A DNA stretch of 64,000 nucleotides from Conus ventricosus. Lineage: Eukaryota > Mollusca > Gastropoda > Neogastropoda > Conidae. The notes beneath the pieces are model-generated. The model had not been told where the DNA came from, made no database searches, and saw only the letters and a list, made by a program, of their open reading frames with translations. The stretch covers positions 102,645,476 to 102,709,475 of the forward strand of contig CM031602.1 of assembly GCA_018398815.1 (NCBI GenBank). The letters run 5' to 3'. A program made the translations under genes and the position numbers. This document shows, piece after piece, positions 10,906-21,589 of the stretch. Within the stretch, counting starts at the first letter, position 1, and the number at the start of each line of letters is the position of its first letter.

Positions 10906-11750
10906 CTATAATACACTATCATGGTCTATTTCAATATCAACAGTGTACATAATGCTGTTTTTCATTTGTGCCTGACAAATTTTGGGACGTATGAAAACTG
11001 TCTTTGTGGAATGATTAGCAGCCATCGGCAGAAACATACTGTCTTATACAGACTTTAGCTTTCTTCGAAAATTTTTGGGTTTATTGATAATCAAAATGTA
11101 CAAAAGCATTCACGTCTGAAAAAGGCAATGATGAATCCAAATTGATGTCACGATAGTGTCATAGTCTGGGTCTTCATGCTGAAGTCTGGCTCCATAGTAG
11201 TGGCGTGTCCAAAATTCGCATTGTGTTCATTTCGCTTCCCAAACCCGGAAAAAACACAAACAAAAACTACATTTTTTTGCATTGCTACAGCAAAGATGGT
11301 CACCCCAAAGCTTTTCATATCTATTAAAACAAAGGGGGGAAACACAAATTTTTAAAGAAGGAAACAAATAAAAAGGTAGCACATGTATATTTTGGAATTA
11401 ATGTCCATGGTCTACCATGTCAGCAAAACTATGAATATTCTTTTATTCCTTAAGGAAGGAAAAATCAAGATTCTGGTATTTGAAAGTTCAGCTCTCCCGT
11501 TGACTTCATAACTGAAACACATAACAGCCACATGAGCACTAAAGTACTAAATACTGACATAAAGTATCTAGAAAAATCATCATTACATGCTTGGCAGATT
11601 AAAAAAAAAAGTATTGATATGTAGTGGTCAATATAAATTGTGACCAAAAACAAAAGAGGAAAAAGATTTTCTGTTTTAAAGAAACAGATCTCAGTGTCGC
11701 GGAACAAATGCAAGAAATACAGTACGACTATATCATGTGTGTGGGTGAGA

Positions 11751-11765
11751 GTGATGCGAGTGTGC

Positions 11766-11807
<42 letters not shown>

Positions 11808-11905
11808 GAAAAGAGAGGGAGAGAGGAGGTGTGTGGTGTGTGTGTGTGGGGTGTGTGTGTGTGTGTGTGTGGGGTGTGTGTGGGGGTTTTTGTGTGTTTG
11901 TAACA
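11751..11905. repeat. GA / GT microsatellite
   Basis: (GA)n at 11767-11804, then interrupted (GT)n to about 11890. The rest of 10.9-12.2 kb is AT-rich and without recognisable genes. Confidence 0.9.
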
Positions 11906-12196
11906 GGCAGAAAAAAACATTAAATTTAAAAAAAAATCAAATCCTATTTTCAGTCTGATGTTGTCATTCAACACCTTTGTCATGTGTGCCTTTTGACATA
12001 AAGTCTTTGGGGTCACAAATGAGAAAGCTGCTTTGTAAAAAGTGGTGACATATACAATCAAATAAAATGTGTGTTGACCTGGCTCAAGATCAGTAGGTCA
12101 ACGTGGGGTTTACTGTCGAGCCACAGAACTACTTCTGATGCTCAGGCACTGACCCGGTCAGCTTAGCATGCTGTATCGCTCGCGTTCATTCTCTTA

Positions 12197-12295
12197 CCTT
12201 TCGACTAGATCAGCTTTCCTTCCATCCATCTTTGCTCCTCGTTTTCTGCATTCTTCGCGTAGTTCAGCGAGTCTCATGTCTCCGAACGAAGTCAT
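12197..12295 (-). CDS. First exon with SAP domain (SAP-SWIM-YqaJ gene)
   Basis: Starting at the internal Met the frame reads MTSFGDMRLAELREECRK, then RGAKMDGRKADLVER: a complete SAP helix-extension-helix DNA-binding motif with its conserved Leu, Arg-Gly and Gly-x-Lys-x-x-Leu pattern. The exon runs straight into a consensus splice donor (AAG|GTAAGA). Its start is about 300 bases inside the right end of the transposon, mirroring the THAP exon at the left end. The gene therefore reads leftward toward the SWIM and YqaJ exons. The frame upstream of this Met is open but shows no domain. Confidence 0.7.
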
Positions 12296-12499
12296 GTTGA
12301 AAATCAATAGTGTTGAAATGCGACTTCCAAGTGATTCGCTTCGCCTTCCCGTACCGGCTAAAACTGGCTGCGCAGTGACAAAGAAGCAATGACGTCTTTC
12401 GTTTATCAGTTTCCTTTTACAGAAATGAAAAAAAAAACCGTCACACACAAAAGATCTGTGCTAAAAATGTTTTCAAAGGCCGACACGATCCTGTGCTTG

Positions 12500-12596
12500 T
12501 CCTCAGTTTGTTTACCTTCGACACTGGCAGCCATACAGCGTATATAGCCAGCGCCACCTAGCGGTGAAGGAACGATAATTTTCAGCTAAGTTTCTC
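12500..12596 (-). repeat. Right terminal inverted repeat of the ISL2EU-type transposon
   Basis: This is the reverse-complement partner of 2092-2205. The best blocks are cagcgtata, cagcgccacc, gcgg, gataatt and cagctaagt. Confidence 0.65.
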
Positions 12597-12598
12597 AT

Positions 12599-14427
12599 TC
12601 TGACAACATATGTTTTATGTGGTGTGTTTTAGCGCATTTACATCCTGTCAAAAATCATGCAAACAGAGTTTCCAATTATGAACAATACAAAGATAGCCTG
12701 AACTTTGATGACATAACCTTTCCAGTAAGTATAGAAAGTATATCTCAGTTTGAAGAGCAAAACAAACCATAGTAGTGCCTCTAAGGATTTCTCCAAACGC
12801 TCCTACTTTTGGCGAACCACTTAACAAACATGTAGACTTGATCCTGTTTGCAGATAGTACAAAGAGTCATTATGTATTAATCAGAACAATAAGCAGACTT
12901 ATGGCTTATACTACAAAAGACAATTTTAAACAAGGGCTTTGTAGAAGGTGTTTGGTCAGAATCCCAACTATAGAAGCAGCCGCCAGTCATAAGAAACATT
13001 GTAACAGTTTTGTAGACTGTGAAACGAACTTCTTACACCTAAACCAGGGTCTAAAGTTAGTTTTAAGAATGTACACAAAATGCAGATGAGCCCATACGTA
13101 GTTTATGCTGACTTTGAATCAATCTTGCCACAGTACTACGGTCCACAACAGCAAGAACAACAAACAACTTATTAAACCACCATCAGATCTGTTCTGATGC
13201 CTTTGTTGTTGTTAGGTCAGATGGGGCACACACACACCCAGAGATTTACAGAGGCCCCAACGCAGCTAGTAGGTTTTTAGAGCAGATGAAACAACTTCGT
13301 AATTACTACTCAAACCAACTAAATTCTTTCAGACATTGTTATGACTCCTGAAGACCAAGAACGCTATGACTCAGCCACTCACTGTTGGATATGTAATACA
13401 GAATTCTTAGGTGGCGCTGTAAGAGACCACGATCACATTAGCGGAAAATTCAGAGGAGCAGCACACAGCAAGTGTAATCTTCAACTTAAGGTTGATCCTA
13501 AGACATGGAAACTGCCTATCTTCTTTCATAACCTACGAGGCTACGATTCTCATTTTATCATGCAAGCAGTGACTTCTGAATATAAGAGGGTTACCTGCAT
13601 TACACAGTCTTCAGAAAAGTACATGACTTTTACTCTTGACTGTTTATCCTTTTATGACTCAGCCCAACATCTGATGGCAAGTTTAAATACGTTAGCGGGA
13701 TCTCTACAAGACTTTTCTATCACTAAACAATACTTTGACCCATCTTTAGTGCGTAAAGGTGTTTACCCCCTATGAATACATGAATTCGTGGGATAGGTTT
13801 GATGAAGACTCGCTTCCTCCTAAAGGCGCTTTCTTTTCTAGTCTTAGAGGCAAAGACATAACTGACTCTGAATATGAATACGCTCAAAAGGCCTGGACAG
13901 AATTACACTGTCAAACAATGGGCGATTATCACGATCACTACTTGATGGCTGACGTGTGTTTATTGGCAGACGTCTTTCAGAACTACAGAGCTACTTGCAT
14001 GAAACACTACTGTCTAGACTCATCACATTACATCTCTGCCCCAGGGTTATCTTGGGATGCATTCTTAAAGTCTACAAACATCCAGATTGACTTAATTTCT
14101 GATCTACCCTCACTTCAGATGATTGAAGACGGCCTAAGGGGAGGTATTAGCATGGCCTCACATCCTTACTGCAAAGCCAACAACAAATATTTAGATGACT
14201 ATGATCCCACCAAACCATCCAACTATCTAATGAACTTAGACGCCAACAATCTGTATGGATGGGCTATGAGCCAGCCCTTCCACTGAGAAATTTTACAATG
14301 ATAAAAAAGCCTCATGATGTTAATACTGTGTTAGGTATGTTGTCACAGCTTCCACCTGATAATCCAATAGGACTAATCTTAGAAGTAGACTTAGAATATC
14401 CTAAAGAATTACACGATCTCCACAACG
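12599..14427 (+). pseudogene. DNA polymerase B, central fragment (Polinton-1)
   Basis: The piece resumes with DNICFMWCVLAHLHPV, the hallmark Cys-Phe-x-Trp segment of Polinton polymerases. It continues through ISPNAPTFGEPL and CRRCLVRI to the exonuclease motif VVYADFES (13098-13125). Next come a zinc-binding-like stretch (CWICNTEF, then RDHDHISGKFRGAAH) and FFHNLRGYDSHFI. Then come PPKGAFFSSL, DYHDHYLMADVCLLADVF (exonuclease III region), SAPGLSWDAFLK and MNLDANNLYGWAM, the DxxxLYG polymerase motif A. Frames break near 12775, 13130-13330 and 13770. It is cut at 14427 by a solo LTR. The enzyme would copy the linear element from a protein primer. Confidence 0.9.
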
Positions 14428-14432
14428 ATTAC

Positions 14433-15481
14433 TGTCACACTGTCACTTTTGCACACGCGCATTCATAACAGCATTTACTCCATACGCACACGCAATCTTT
14501 CCAATCAACCAAAAGGCGCACTACCGAATGTTTTTTTTTTTTCTTCTCCCCCTCTCCTTCAGGGAAAACACTTTACTAAATCACATCAAGCAATTTATAA
14601 ACAGATTTTATGCATGTATCTCTCTTTACTCTGAGAGATAAACTCATTCATTCAAATCATGGCCTTCAAATAACATTGGCCCCAAAATCCAGACCAGGAG
14701 AATAAATAAGTCTTTCATTCCTTGATGCTATGCCTGCATCAAAATTAAGGCTTGCTCCATCATGTCATGATTCCCTGTCTCTCCCAAACAGCGTCTCGCC
14801 CCCTTGATTTCTCCCGTCACTGGAGATATGATTTCCGACTCCTCTCCCTCGACTTCTCCTGTCACTGGAGAGATGAGTTCCAACTCCTCTCCCTGGAGTC
14901 TTTAATTGCTGGGGCTGAACTACCGGTGTGTTCCCCACACCATGGCCATCTTAACCACCTCACGGGGTGAAAGGTGAAGGGTGAAGGGCGAAGGGTGAAG
15001 GGCTGAAACACGAATAAGGTTCGTGTAAGTAACCTGCTTCCCAATTTAATTATGAATTCTTTCTTTCTCTTTTCTTTAGGTTTTCCCCTGTAGCTTTCCC
15101 CAACTATCTATGGCTCACCTGGTAATGACTGGTCAGCAGTGAGGACCAGCGTCCTGACAGGTTCGAGTCTCTAGGCCATCTGCTGGGCTAAAACTGATTC
15201 TTTCCTCCCTCCTCCTAGTGAGTGCATACTCAGTGTTCAAAACACATGACCAGCACCTTACCAGCCCTTATTAAACTATCTCTCAGTGGTCACTTTCACC
15301 CAATGACCACGTTTGTTTCTTTAATGAGTTATTCTCACAATTATTTTGGGGACGCCCGCTACACTAGTCAAGCCACATGAATATTCTTCCTTTTTAGTTG
15401 TGGCATGGGGAAATGATTCATATCACTAACTACATGTGATAGAGCGTCACATGCCTTGATGTGAGGCTACGTCACATGACA
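14433..15481 (+). mobile_element. Solo LTR, 1.05 kb, inside the polymerase gene
   Basis: The insert begins TGTCACAC and ends CATGACA, with a perfect 5-bp duplication attac at 14428-14432 and 15482-15486. Polymerase coding is uninterrupted up to and from the duplication. There are no gag or pol remains inside and a possible AATAAA at about 14700. TG...CA ends plus a 5-bp duplication define an LTR left by recombination of an LTR retrotransposon. It shares the TGTCAC/GTGACA-like ends with the large LTRs at 28.7 and 57.4 kb but is otherwise a different sequence by eye. A ggttcgagtct string near 15162 resembles a tRNA B box. Confidence 0.85.
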
Positions 15482-16480
15482 ATTACCCCTAGCCGCAGAA
15501 AGATTAAAGATGAGTCCCATCGAACCTCCTAAACTTGGACAAAAAAACTAAATATGTTGTATTACGACTCCAAAAGTTTTCCCTAAAGCTGGGCTAAAGC
15601 TGACAGCTTTTTCACAGAATAATTCCCTGGTCAAGAGCCTTTATGAGGCCATACATCATGAAGAACACCGTTTCCAGCCCCCAAGCCACTCCCGCTTCAG
15701 AAAAAAGATTTTTTAAAAAATGAGAACAACAGCTTTTTTGGAAAAAATATGGAAAAAACCCAACAAACCAAAGAGTAAAATTTAGTTAAAAAGAAAAACA
15801 AAAAATTAGCGGGTCTCAAAACCCTAACTACAAGCTTTAGAAGATTTAACGAACCCGGGTTTGATTAGGGAGAAAAAAAAGGGATTTTTAAACAGAAAAA
15901 CCAGTGTTTATCAGCTTTACCGTTTAGAGTTGTAAAAGTTATTGGTTAAAATTTCTGTCCTATTTTAAAACCCCTGTACCCGAACAGGTTCTTTACACAG
16001 ACACGTAGTTTTATTCTGGATTTTCCCCCACAGAAGACTTTTATAAGGATTTAAACCGAGGTATCTAAAGGACTGAGGGTGGTATGACACATGCGACTAT
16101 CCGAAAGGGTCACCTTTTACATTCAATGCGAAAAAGAAGTGATTAAAAAGATGAAGTATGAACTTAATGGAACGTTATACAGGAATATTTTTTGGTTTGG
16201 GGTCGAAGATGTTATTTGCTAGCCAGATTTCGTAATGAAAAAGGCTAAGGGCATAAGAAAAAGAAGTTGAAAAAAAAAAGTGAAATCCGTTAACTCAAGC
16301 AAGTTTCTTTTGAAACAAAGTATTTATTCCAAAAATGTTAATCTGGCTTATTTTTCATCAAAAAAAACCAACTGCAGTTAAAAAGAAATCCTAGTCTCAA
16401 AACAAAACAAGAAATTTACGTCAACCCGGGTTTGCATATGCTTGGACATTGGAAAAACTTTAAAAGATTAACTTAACTCT
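15482..16480 (+). pseudogene. DNA polymerase B, C-terminal fragment (Polinton-1)
   Basis: After the solo LTR the reading continues with ERLKMSPIEPPKL, then KTKYVV. Next come the NNSFFGK motif (polymerase motif B region, about 15720), KNMEKT, a Ser-Phe-Ile-Leu piece before TEDFYKDL (motif C region, about 16005-16050) and PKGSPFTF, FFGLGSKM, and PGLHMLGHW near the end. Motif order is that of the Polinton palm and TPR domains. Stops and shifts are frequent, and long A and T runs suggest miscalled homopolymers. Confidence 0.75.
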
Positions 16481-16700
16481 TGGCTTGTCTTATTTAAAGA
16501 CCTAATGTACTTATTTAAGAACTTAAAAAAAATTTAAATTAAGAACCAAATTATTAAAACTAGAAATTTATTCTTTTGCACTTCTTGTAATTTACTTGCA
16601 CTTAACTTAAAAAGTCTTTTTAAAAAACTAACTTAATTGTCTATCTAGTTCTTATCTATTCATTAAAAAAACAAAAATCCATAGAAAATGGGTCTACAGC
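16440..16700. repeat. AAGTT/AACTT-rich degenerate repeat region (Polinton-1)
   Basis: Multiple copies of aacttaa, aagaactt and cttatttaa types. A similar, cleaner array lies at 39648-39840 in Polinton-2, also next to the PGR membrane gene, so the position is conserved. Confidence 0.5.
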
Positions 16701-16744
16701 GGGAGGGTTTTTTTTTTGCAGAAGGGGTTCTTCTTCTTTTCTGT

Positions 16745-17055
16745 GGGGCTTGTGACTTGCTGTAGGTAGGGGTTTTGGGTTTTGTTTAAAAAAACCCAAA
16801 AACAACAAGGGCTCCCAATCATAAGTACATCTTATGTTTGTTTGGGTTGTTGTTAATTGGTTTTTGTTGGCGGTGGCATTTTGTTTTCTTTTTTTGGTGT
16901 TTTTTTTGCAGTCTTTTCCTTTTCAGCATTTACGCCCAGCCTCAAAACGTCCAGGATTTTTAGTCTTAGTAACATGCTCATTGTGGGAGCTCTGTGGCGC
17001 ATTCTCTTGTGGACATTCGCCCCGTGACTGTCCTGCGGCTTTTCGCATTTTTTTT
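16745..17055 (-). pseudogene. PGR-motif membrane protein (Polinton-1 copy)
   Basis: The minus strand gives a low-complexity polar N-terminus followed by NPGRFEAGRK. This matches HPGRVKAGKK in the intact Polinton-2 gene at 40151-40624. Here the frame breaks right after the motif, and the hydrophobic C-terminal segment is not clear. Location just beyond the polymerase end and convergent with it supports a real gene. Function unknown; the Polinton-2 copy has one membrane span. Confidence 0.5.
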
Positions 17056-17214
17056 TTTTGGATTAAATTTTAAAGTGATCAAAATTAATATGATTAAAAA
17101 TATTTTTAAACCCAGATGATTGGGCATAAAAATATCCCAAAAACTGTAAAACATGCAATGCAAGGTTTTCTAGGGACTTGTTTAAAAACCCGGGTTTGTG
17201 ATAAGTCATATTTT

Positions 17215-17475
17215 AATCTTCTTCTGAAGAATGGCGTCTCTTACTTTCTAACTTAGCTAAGGCTATCATTTTTCTGCCCCCCGATTAACCAAAATTTTTT
17301 ACCTAGCCCGGCTTTTACCCCAAAAAAATATTTCTCAAAGTTGTGTAGACAAATTTTTGAATCTTTCAACACTTATTCAGTGCCTAAATACGTTTAGTTT
17401 TTCCACACGCAGCAAGAGAGTATAACTTTCTTTAGGCAGTGGGTTTTGAGTAGTCTGCTTTCTCCCAAACTTTAA
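17215..17475 (-). pseudogene. X protein, degraded Polinton-1 copy
   Basis: Minus-strand translation shows LKKVILSCCVWKN, TYLGTE and KICLHNFEKY. These line up with KKERLYSLAACGKT, FLGTEFS and a following region of the Polinton-2 X gene (40673-41093). Several stops. Function unknown. Confidence 0.45.
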
Positions 17476-17761
17476 AAATTTGTCACATCCCTTTTAAAAA
17501 AAAAATAAAAAAAAATATAATATTTTAAAAACCTGGTTTAACGCTGGGTTTTTTATGCAGTGCCATTGTTGGTTTATGTCTATTTAACCTTTCAAAATTT
17601 TGTTAGGAATAAAAAACCCCCCAACATGGGAAAGATAGAGATTCCCAAAATAGTTGCATCCTTATTTTTATCTTTAACAACAAAGTTTATCTGATTAAAA
17701 GCACATAGACAGCCCTTTGGGATTTATGATTAGTTTAATTATTTTTTTAGTTAATAAAAAA

Positions 17762-17985
17762 ATGAGCGAAAAAAAAAATTATAAAACGATTTACCCCTCT
17801 GCGTAATGGCGGTTTAGTAAGGGTATAGCGTGTTTGCAAAAATCATGTTTAAAAAAAAAGCCGGCTGACCCGAAAAGGTTTTACATTGAGGATGTTGTTA
17901 AGGTTTGTTTTAATTTTTGCAGGGGGGCCTCAAAGACTTTTTTGTTTTCACAGGGATTATCCAAAAAATTTTAAGCATAGAAAGA
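17762..17985 (+). pseudogene. S1 small membrane protein, degraded Polinton-1 copy
   Basis: It starts MSEKK in the expected place opposite the X gene. A later stretch FAGGPQRLF, KDFLFSQG fits the C-terminal KDFLVKQG of the intact S1 in Polinton-2 (41130-41360). Two or more shifts. Probably a small virion or membrane-associated protein, by position only. Confidence 0.4.
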
Positions 17986-18009
17986 TTAAACTAGAAAATT
18001 TGATTTATA

Positions 18010-18255
18010 AAAGATTTGGGTTGGGTTTTGATGGGGGGAGAGCTATTGTTAATGCATTGGCCTTTTTCCAGAAGCAATTATATGTTTAGAAATTGCGGTC
18101 CGTTTTTAAGAGAGAAAGTAATAAAAGGCAAGGAAGATTTAGCTAAGGCAAGAGACGTTTGGAAAAGACGAAATTTCTCACTTACACTTTATTAAAAAAA
18201 AAGTTAAGGAAAGGGGGTGCGAACACATTTACAAAGTTTATGACGCAATGAAGGT
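18010..18255 (+). pseudogene. S2 protein, degraded Polinton-1 copy
   Basis: GGRAIVNALAFF matches GGAVVNALAFSG of the intact S2 gene in Polinton-2 (41383-41790). Further on, ARDVWKRRNFSL corresponds to the helical AAAQDAYEKQR region. It lies directly before the integrase, as in Polinton-2. The C-terminal membrane segment is missing or unreadable. Confidence 0.5.
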
Positions 18256-18424
18256 ATTACTTGTGAAGAAAAAAAGTTTTAACATTGCCACCCCCCAGAA
18301 TTTTCTGCTTTTTTAACCCCTTGAGGAAAAAAGTGAAAGTATTTTTATTGCAGTTGGCATGACCCCATCTTCTTGTTCTCATTTCTTGTGTAAAATAAAA
18401 TGCATTTAAAATATGGATTAAAAA

Positions 18425-19380
18425 AATTTTTATTCCTAAAGGGTATTGGAAAGAAAGACTGCTATTGAAAAAATAGTAAAAACTGCTAGAGGCCTGAATC
18501 AGATGCGGAAGATTTTCTTCAAACAGGGAATTTTGGAAAATATCTTCCTGCCCCCCAAAAAATAATAAGGCCTGATGTGTTAATTCGTTCAATGCACCAC
18601 CGATGGACTTGTTTTATCTTCCACGTAACAAATTAGAAGAAAAAGTTGAGTATGCCTTATCAGTTGTTGACACGGCTTCAAGACACAAAGACGCTGAACC
18701 TTTAACAGATAAAAGCTCAACTGCTGTGGCTGTGGGTTTACAACAAATATACATGATAGGCCCATTAAAGTATCCAAGGATGATTCAAGTTGATGATGGA
18801 AAAGAGTTTAAAGTTCTGTAAACCAACTGTTTTTAAAACATCATGTTACAGTTAGAGAGGGATCCCAGGCAACCATCGATCACAAGCCCTAGTAGAAAAC
18901 TTTAATAAGAATCTAGCTGAAACGCCTGTTTACCTATCAGTATACACAGAGAAATTATGGATAGAGAACGCAACACAGAATGGGTTAGGAGGTTTGCCAG
19001 CAGTCTTACGTGCATGAACAATGAAGAATTTAAAGCAACAGGCCTTAAACCAGTAAACGCAATCAAATTTAAAAAAAAAAATAATAGCATTACTGAAGAT
19101 GTGCAGGGACTCAAACACTCTTGCCGTTTGAACTAAAAGTAAGATACTTGTATGCTCCTGGAGAGGCAGAAGGTGATGTTAGAATTAGAGCCACAGACCC
19201 CATATGGAGCGTAGATTGTATATGAAATTGAAAGATTTATGAAAACAAACCCCTCCCGTGTATTATTTAAGAGAAACTCTTTCTGCTAGCGGTGCTACTA
19301 CGTCTAAAAAGCCTGCCCCTAAAGATCCTTTGTTCGTGAAGAGCTGCAAGTTGTCCCGCCAAACACAGATGAGTTAAAAA
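18425..19380 (+). pseudogene. int: Retrovirus-type integrase (Polinton-1)
   Basis: This is the c-integrase that inserts the element and makes the short target duplication. It begins with PKGYWKE (N-terminal HH-CC-like region is short in this family), then YLPAP. The DDE core follows: MDLFYLP and YALSVVDTASRHKDAEPL, MIQVDDGKEFK (second Asp), and LVENFNKNLAE (Glu). The C-terminal chromodomain-like part reads RYLYAPGEAEGDVRIRATDPIW and VVYYLRE-like sequence. The best open frame is 18603-18821; elsewhere shifts occur near 18560, 18810, 19130 and 19230. It is very close to the Polinton-2 integrase at 41797-42742. Confidence 0.9.
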
Positions 19381-19439
19381 AACAATAGTATTTATTTTTG
19401 CTGAACTTATTTTTTGTTAAACTTTTTTTTGGCCTATTT

Positions 19440-19860
19440 TAGCTTTAACCGATCATGTGTTTGTTTTGTCAATGTTCTGTTTAATTGCTCAGTGTCTACC
19501 TGTTGTGAAGTAAAAGTCTTTCTCCACTCCTTTTGAAGTTCAATTTTTTGTCGTCTGTAATCCTCACCATCGGCCATAAGCTTCTGAAATTCTTCGTCCG
19601 TAATGTTTTCATCCTTAATGATTTGCTTATTCTTAATCTTAATTGAACAAAGTTTTGGCTGTTGCTAGGGCTACAATGGCGTTGCTTTTGTAATGTGGAG
19701 TTTATTGTTTTAAAACAGCCACTACAAGCGAGAGACAATGGCCCTACAACCTAAACCAGGCCCCTGAATTCTAAAGAGGCTGGCGCTCCAACCGCCAGTA
19801 GCTATCACAGCAACACTAGACCCAGCACCGGATACGCTATCTACAGCTGAGAGCCAGTAA
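19440..19860 (-). pseudogene. Glycine-rich membrane protein with helical C-tail (Polinton-1)
   Basis: On the minus strand a hydrophobic Gly/Ala/Ser-rich half (SVSGAGSSVAVIATGG, then GPGLG) leads to LSLACSGCFKTINS. After a shift comes a polar tail with DEEFQKLMADGEDYRRQK. The pattern of an N-terminal hydrophobic, presumably membrane-inserted region plus a charged helical tail recurs in Polinton genomes, but I cannot name the family. It is convergent with the integrase gene. Confidence 0.45.
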
Positions 19861-20099
19861 TTACATAAGAAAGAGTATTTAAAGCTTTACATAATTCTGT
19901 AGCCCTATACTTAGCCAAGTCGCTTTCTATTTCCTTTGAAGTTCATTATTCAGCTCTAACCTAAACTGTTGAACCTCATTTTTTAACTAAGATATTTTTC
20001 AAATTACTCTTGTACATAGCTTCTTATTATTAAATTCTTCTGGCAGCACTTCATTAAACAGAGTACAACGCAATAAAAACCAACATACACATAATGAAA

Positions 20100-20878
20100 A
20101 TAAAGTTCGAGTACTGTTAGATTGTCTTGTCAACGCGATCTACCGTAACCTTGGCAGAGGGTGGTAAGGGTGTTTATTTTCTTCACCATTTTTTAGTAAT
20201 TGCAATAACGAGGCTTAAGAGGGGCATCCAAGTTTTCAGCCTTTATTTTGTACACCTCTAATTAACGTATGTTCTGGCAAACTACGGATCGTCCTCCCTC
20301 GAAGTAATGAAATAACGAAAGAATCATCGTCATTGCCAAGGTAGTGGACGGTATCGTTGGGGTAAATACTAAGCCACGGTGTCATCCATCCACTTCAGCT
20401 AAGGGATCTTTTCTCTGTTGCCAAATATTCAGAACCCAGCCTAGTTATGTCAATCTGTTTTTTTCTGCTGTGTTCACTGAAACTAGGCTAGCAAGAATGG
20501 TCCTTCAATTTAAGACATTTTCGAAAATTGTTGTTTTTTCTTATCAACGTATACATTAGGGCTTCGCAGTTCAAATTTAAAATTCCAAGCAATTCAGGAA
20601 AGCCACGCCAAGCATCTCTCTTTTATGAAGTTTGTAATTCCATGTTGCCACAATTGCTTTGCCCTTAAATTTCCTTATCTCTTTCTAGGGTAGGATTCAT
20701 ATTGCTGGTCGTTTTGTGTCTCAATTTCTGTTCGTTTGTAAACCCCATCATCTTGTACTCAAATCCATAAACATGTCCTGGACTCCTATTAAATCATACT
20801 CGGTGTGGCTGCTAGGTCTTTAGCCTACTGCAACGCATTTAGGGCTAGCTGACGCTTTGAGTCTGGCCCTCGAGACAT
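20100..20878 (-). pseudogene. SRG protein (unknown Polinton protein), copy 1
   Basis: It starts MSRGP at 20878, directly downstream of the ATPase on the same strand. Recognisable pieces are DGVYKRTEI and MTPWLSIYPNDTVHYLG with a DDDSFVISLLRG end. The Polinton-2 copy (51172-52020) also starts MSRGP and has DGDYKRKEV at the matching place, so this is a shared conserved gene. No known domain recognised. It is adjacent to the ATPase in both elements, which hints at an assembly role. Confidence 0.5.
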
Positions 20879-20964
20879 TCGTTTAATATAAGATTATAAT
20901 ATCAATTTGTTTATAAGCAATCGATATAAACAAATTATAAAAAGATCAAACTATTGAACTGTGG

Positions 20965-21554
20965 GGTCAGTCCGCAAGCTAGCTTAGCGTGCTTAGATTT
21001 TTCGAAACTGCTCTTTTATTTTACTTTAGCACATCTTTTGTCCCTTATTATATAATTTTCCCTTAGAAACATGCTTCAAAACTATCTTTGTCCTTAGGGT
21101 AAAATAATACAACCGAGTTTAACTGCATCCTAAAGTCTTTTAAGACATCATTGTATTTTTGAGTTAAGAGCCACACAGCAACTAAAATGCGTCGACCACT
21201 AAAGGCTAGCTTTGACAGTAGCTTTTTTTTAACAATGTCCTGTTCAAGCATCCTGAAACAGTCATCAATAATAAACAGGGTTTCAGTTCCTCAAATAGTC
21301 CTATAGTATTGTTCTAAACAATCCGCTGAGTTTGTCGCTGGATCAAATACTAATATATATTCTCGCTGTCCAAATAAACTTCCTTTCTTTTGTAAGACAT
21401 GTTGTGCTTAATGTTGTGCAGCATATAACAAAGTACTCTGTACTTAAACCTTATAGTGTTTTTAACAAATCAAGTAAAAGACAAGTTTTCCCACACCTGT
21501 ATCCGCAGATAAGAGAACAGTGCGATCTTTTGGTAGAAACTTCAAACTAACCAT
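20965..21554 (-). pseudogene. FtsK/HerA-type genome-packaging ATPase (Polinton-1)
   Basis: From Met at 21554 the protein opens MVSLKFLPKDRTVLLS and has a Walker A motif ADTGVGKTCLL. A Walker B motif LFIIDDC (minus strand, about 21260-21285) follows, then LLSKLAFSGRRILVAVWLLTQ, whose Arg and Thr-Gln are sensor-like, and FYPKDKDSFEACF. This is the A32-like packaging ATPase of Polintons, which would pump DNA into the capsid. Length about 190 residues fits the family. At least three frameshifts. It is followed by the SRG gene and preceded by the major capsid gene on the same strand. Confidence 0.85.
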
Positions 21555-21589
21555 CTCTTTTTAATAGGTTATTCCTTTCTGCATTTTAA

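Noticed and set aside
20100..20878. Adenain-type maturation protease in either Polinton
   Set aside because: I looked for a His...Asp/Glu...Cys pattern in SRG and other unassigned genes and found nothing convincing; not called.
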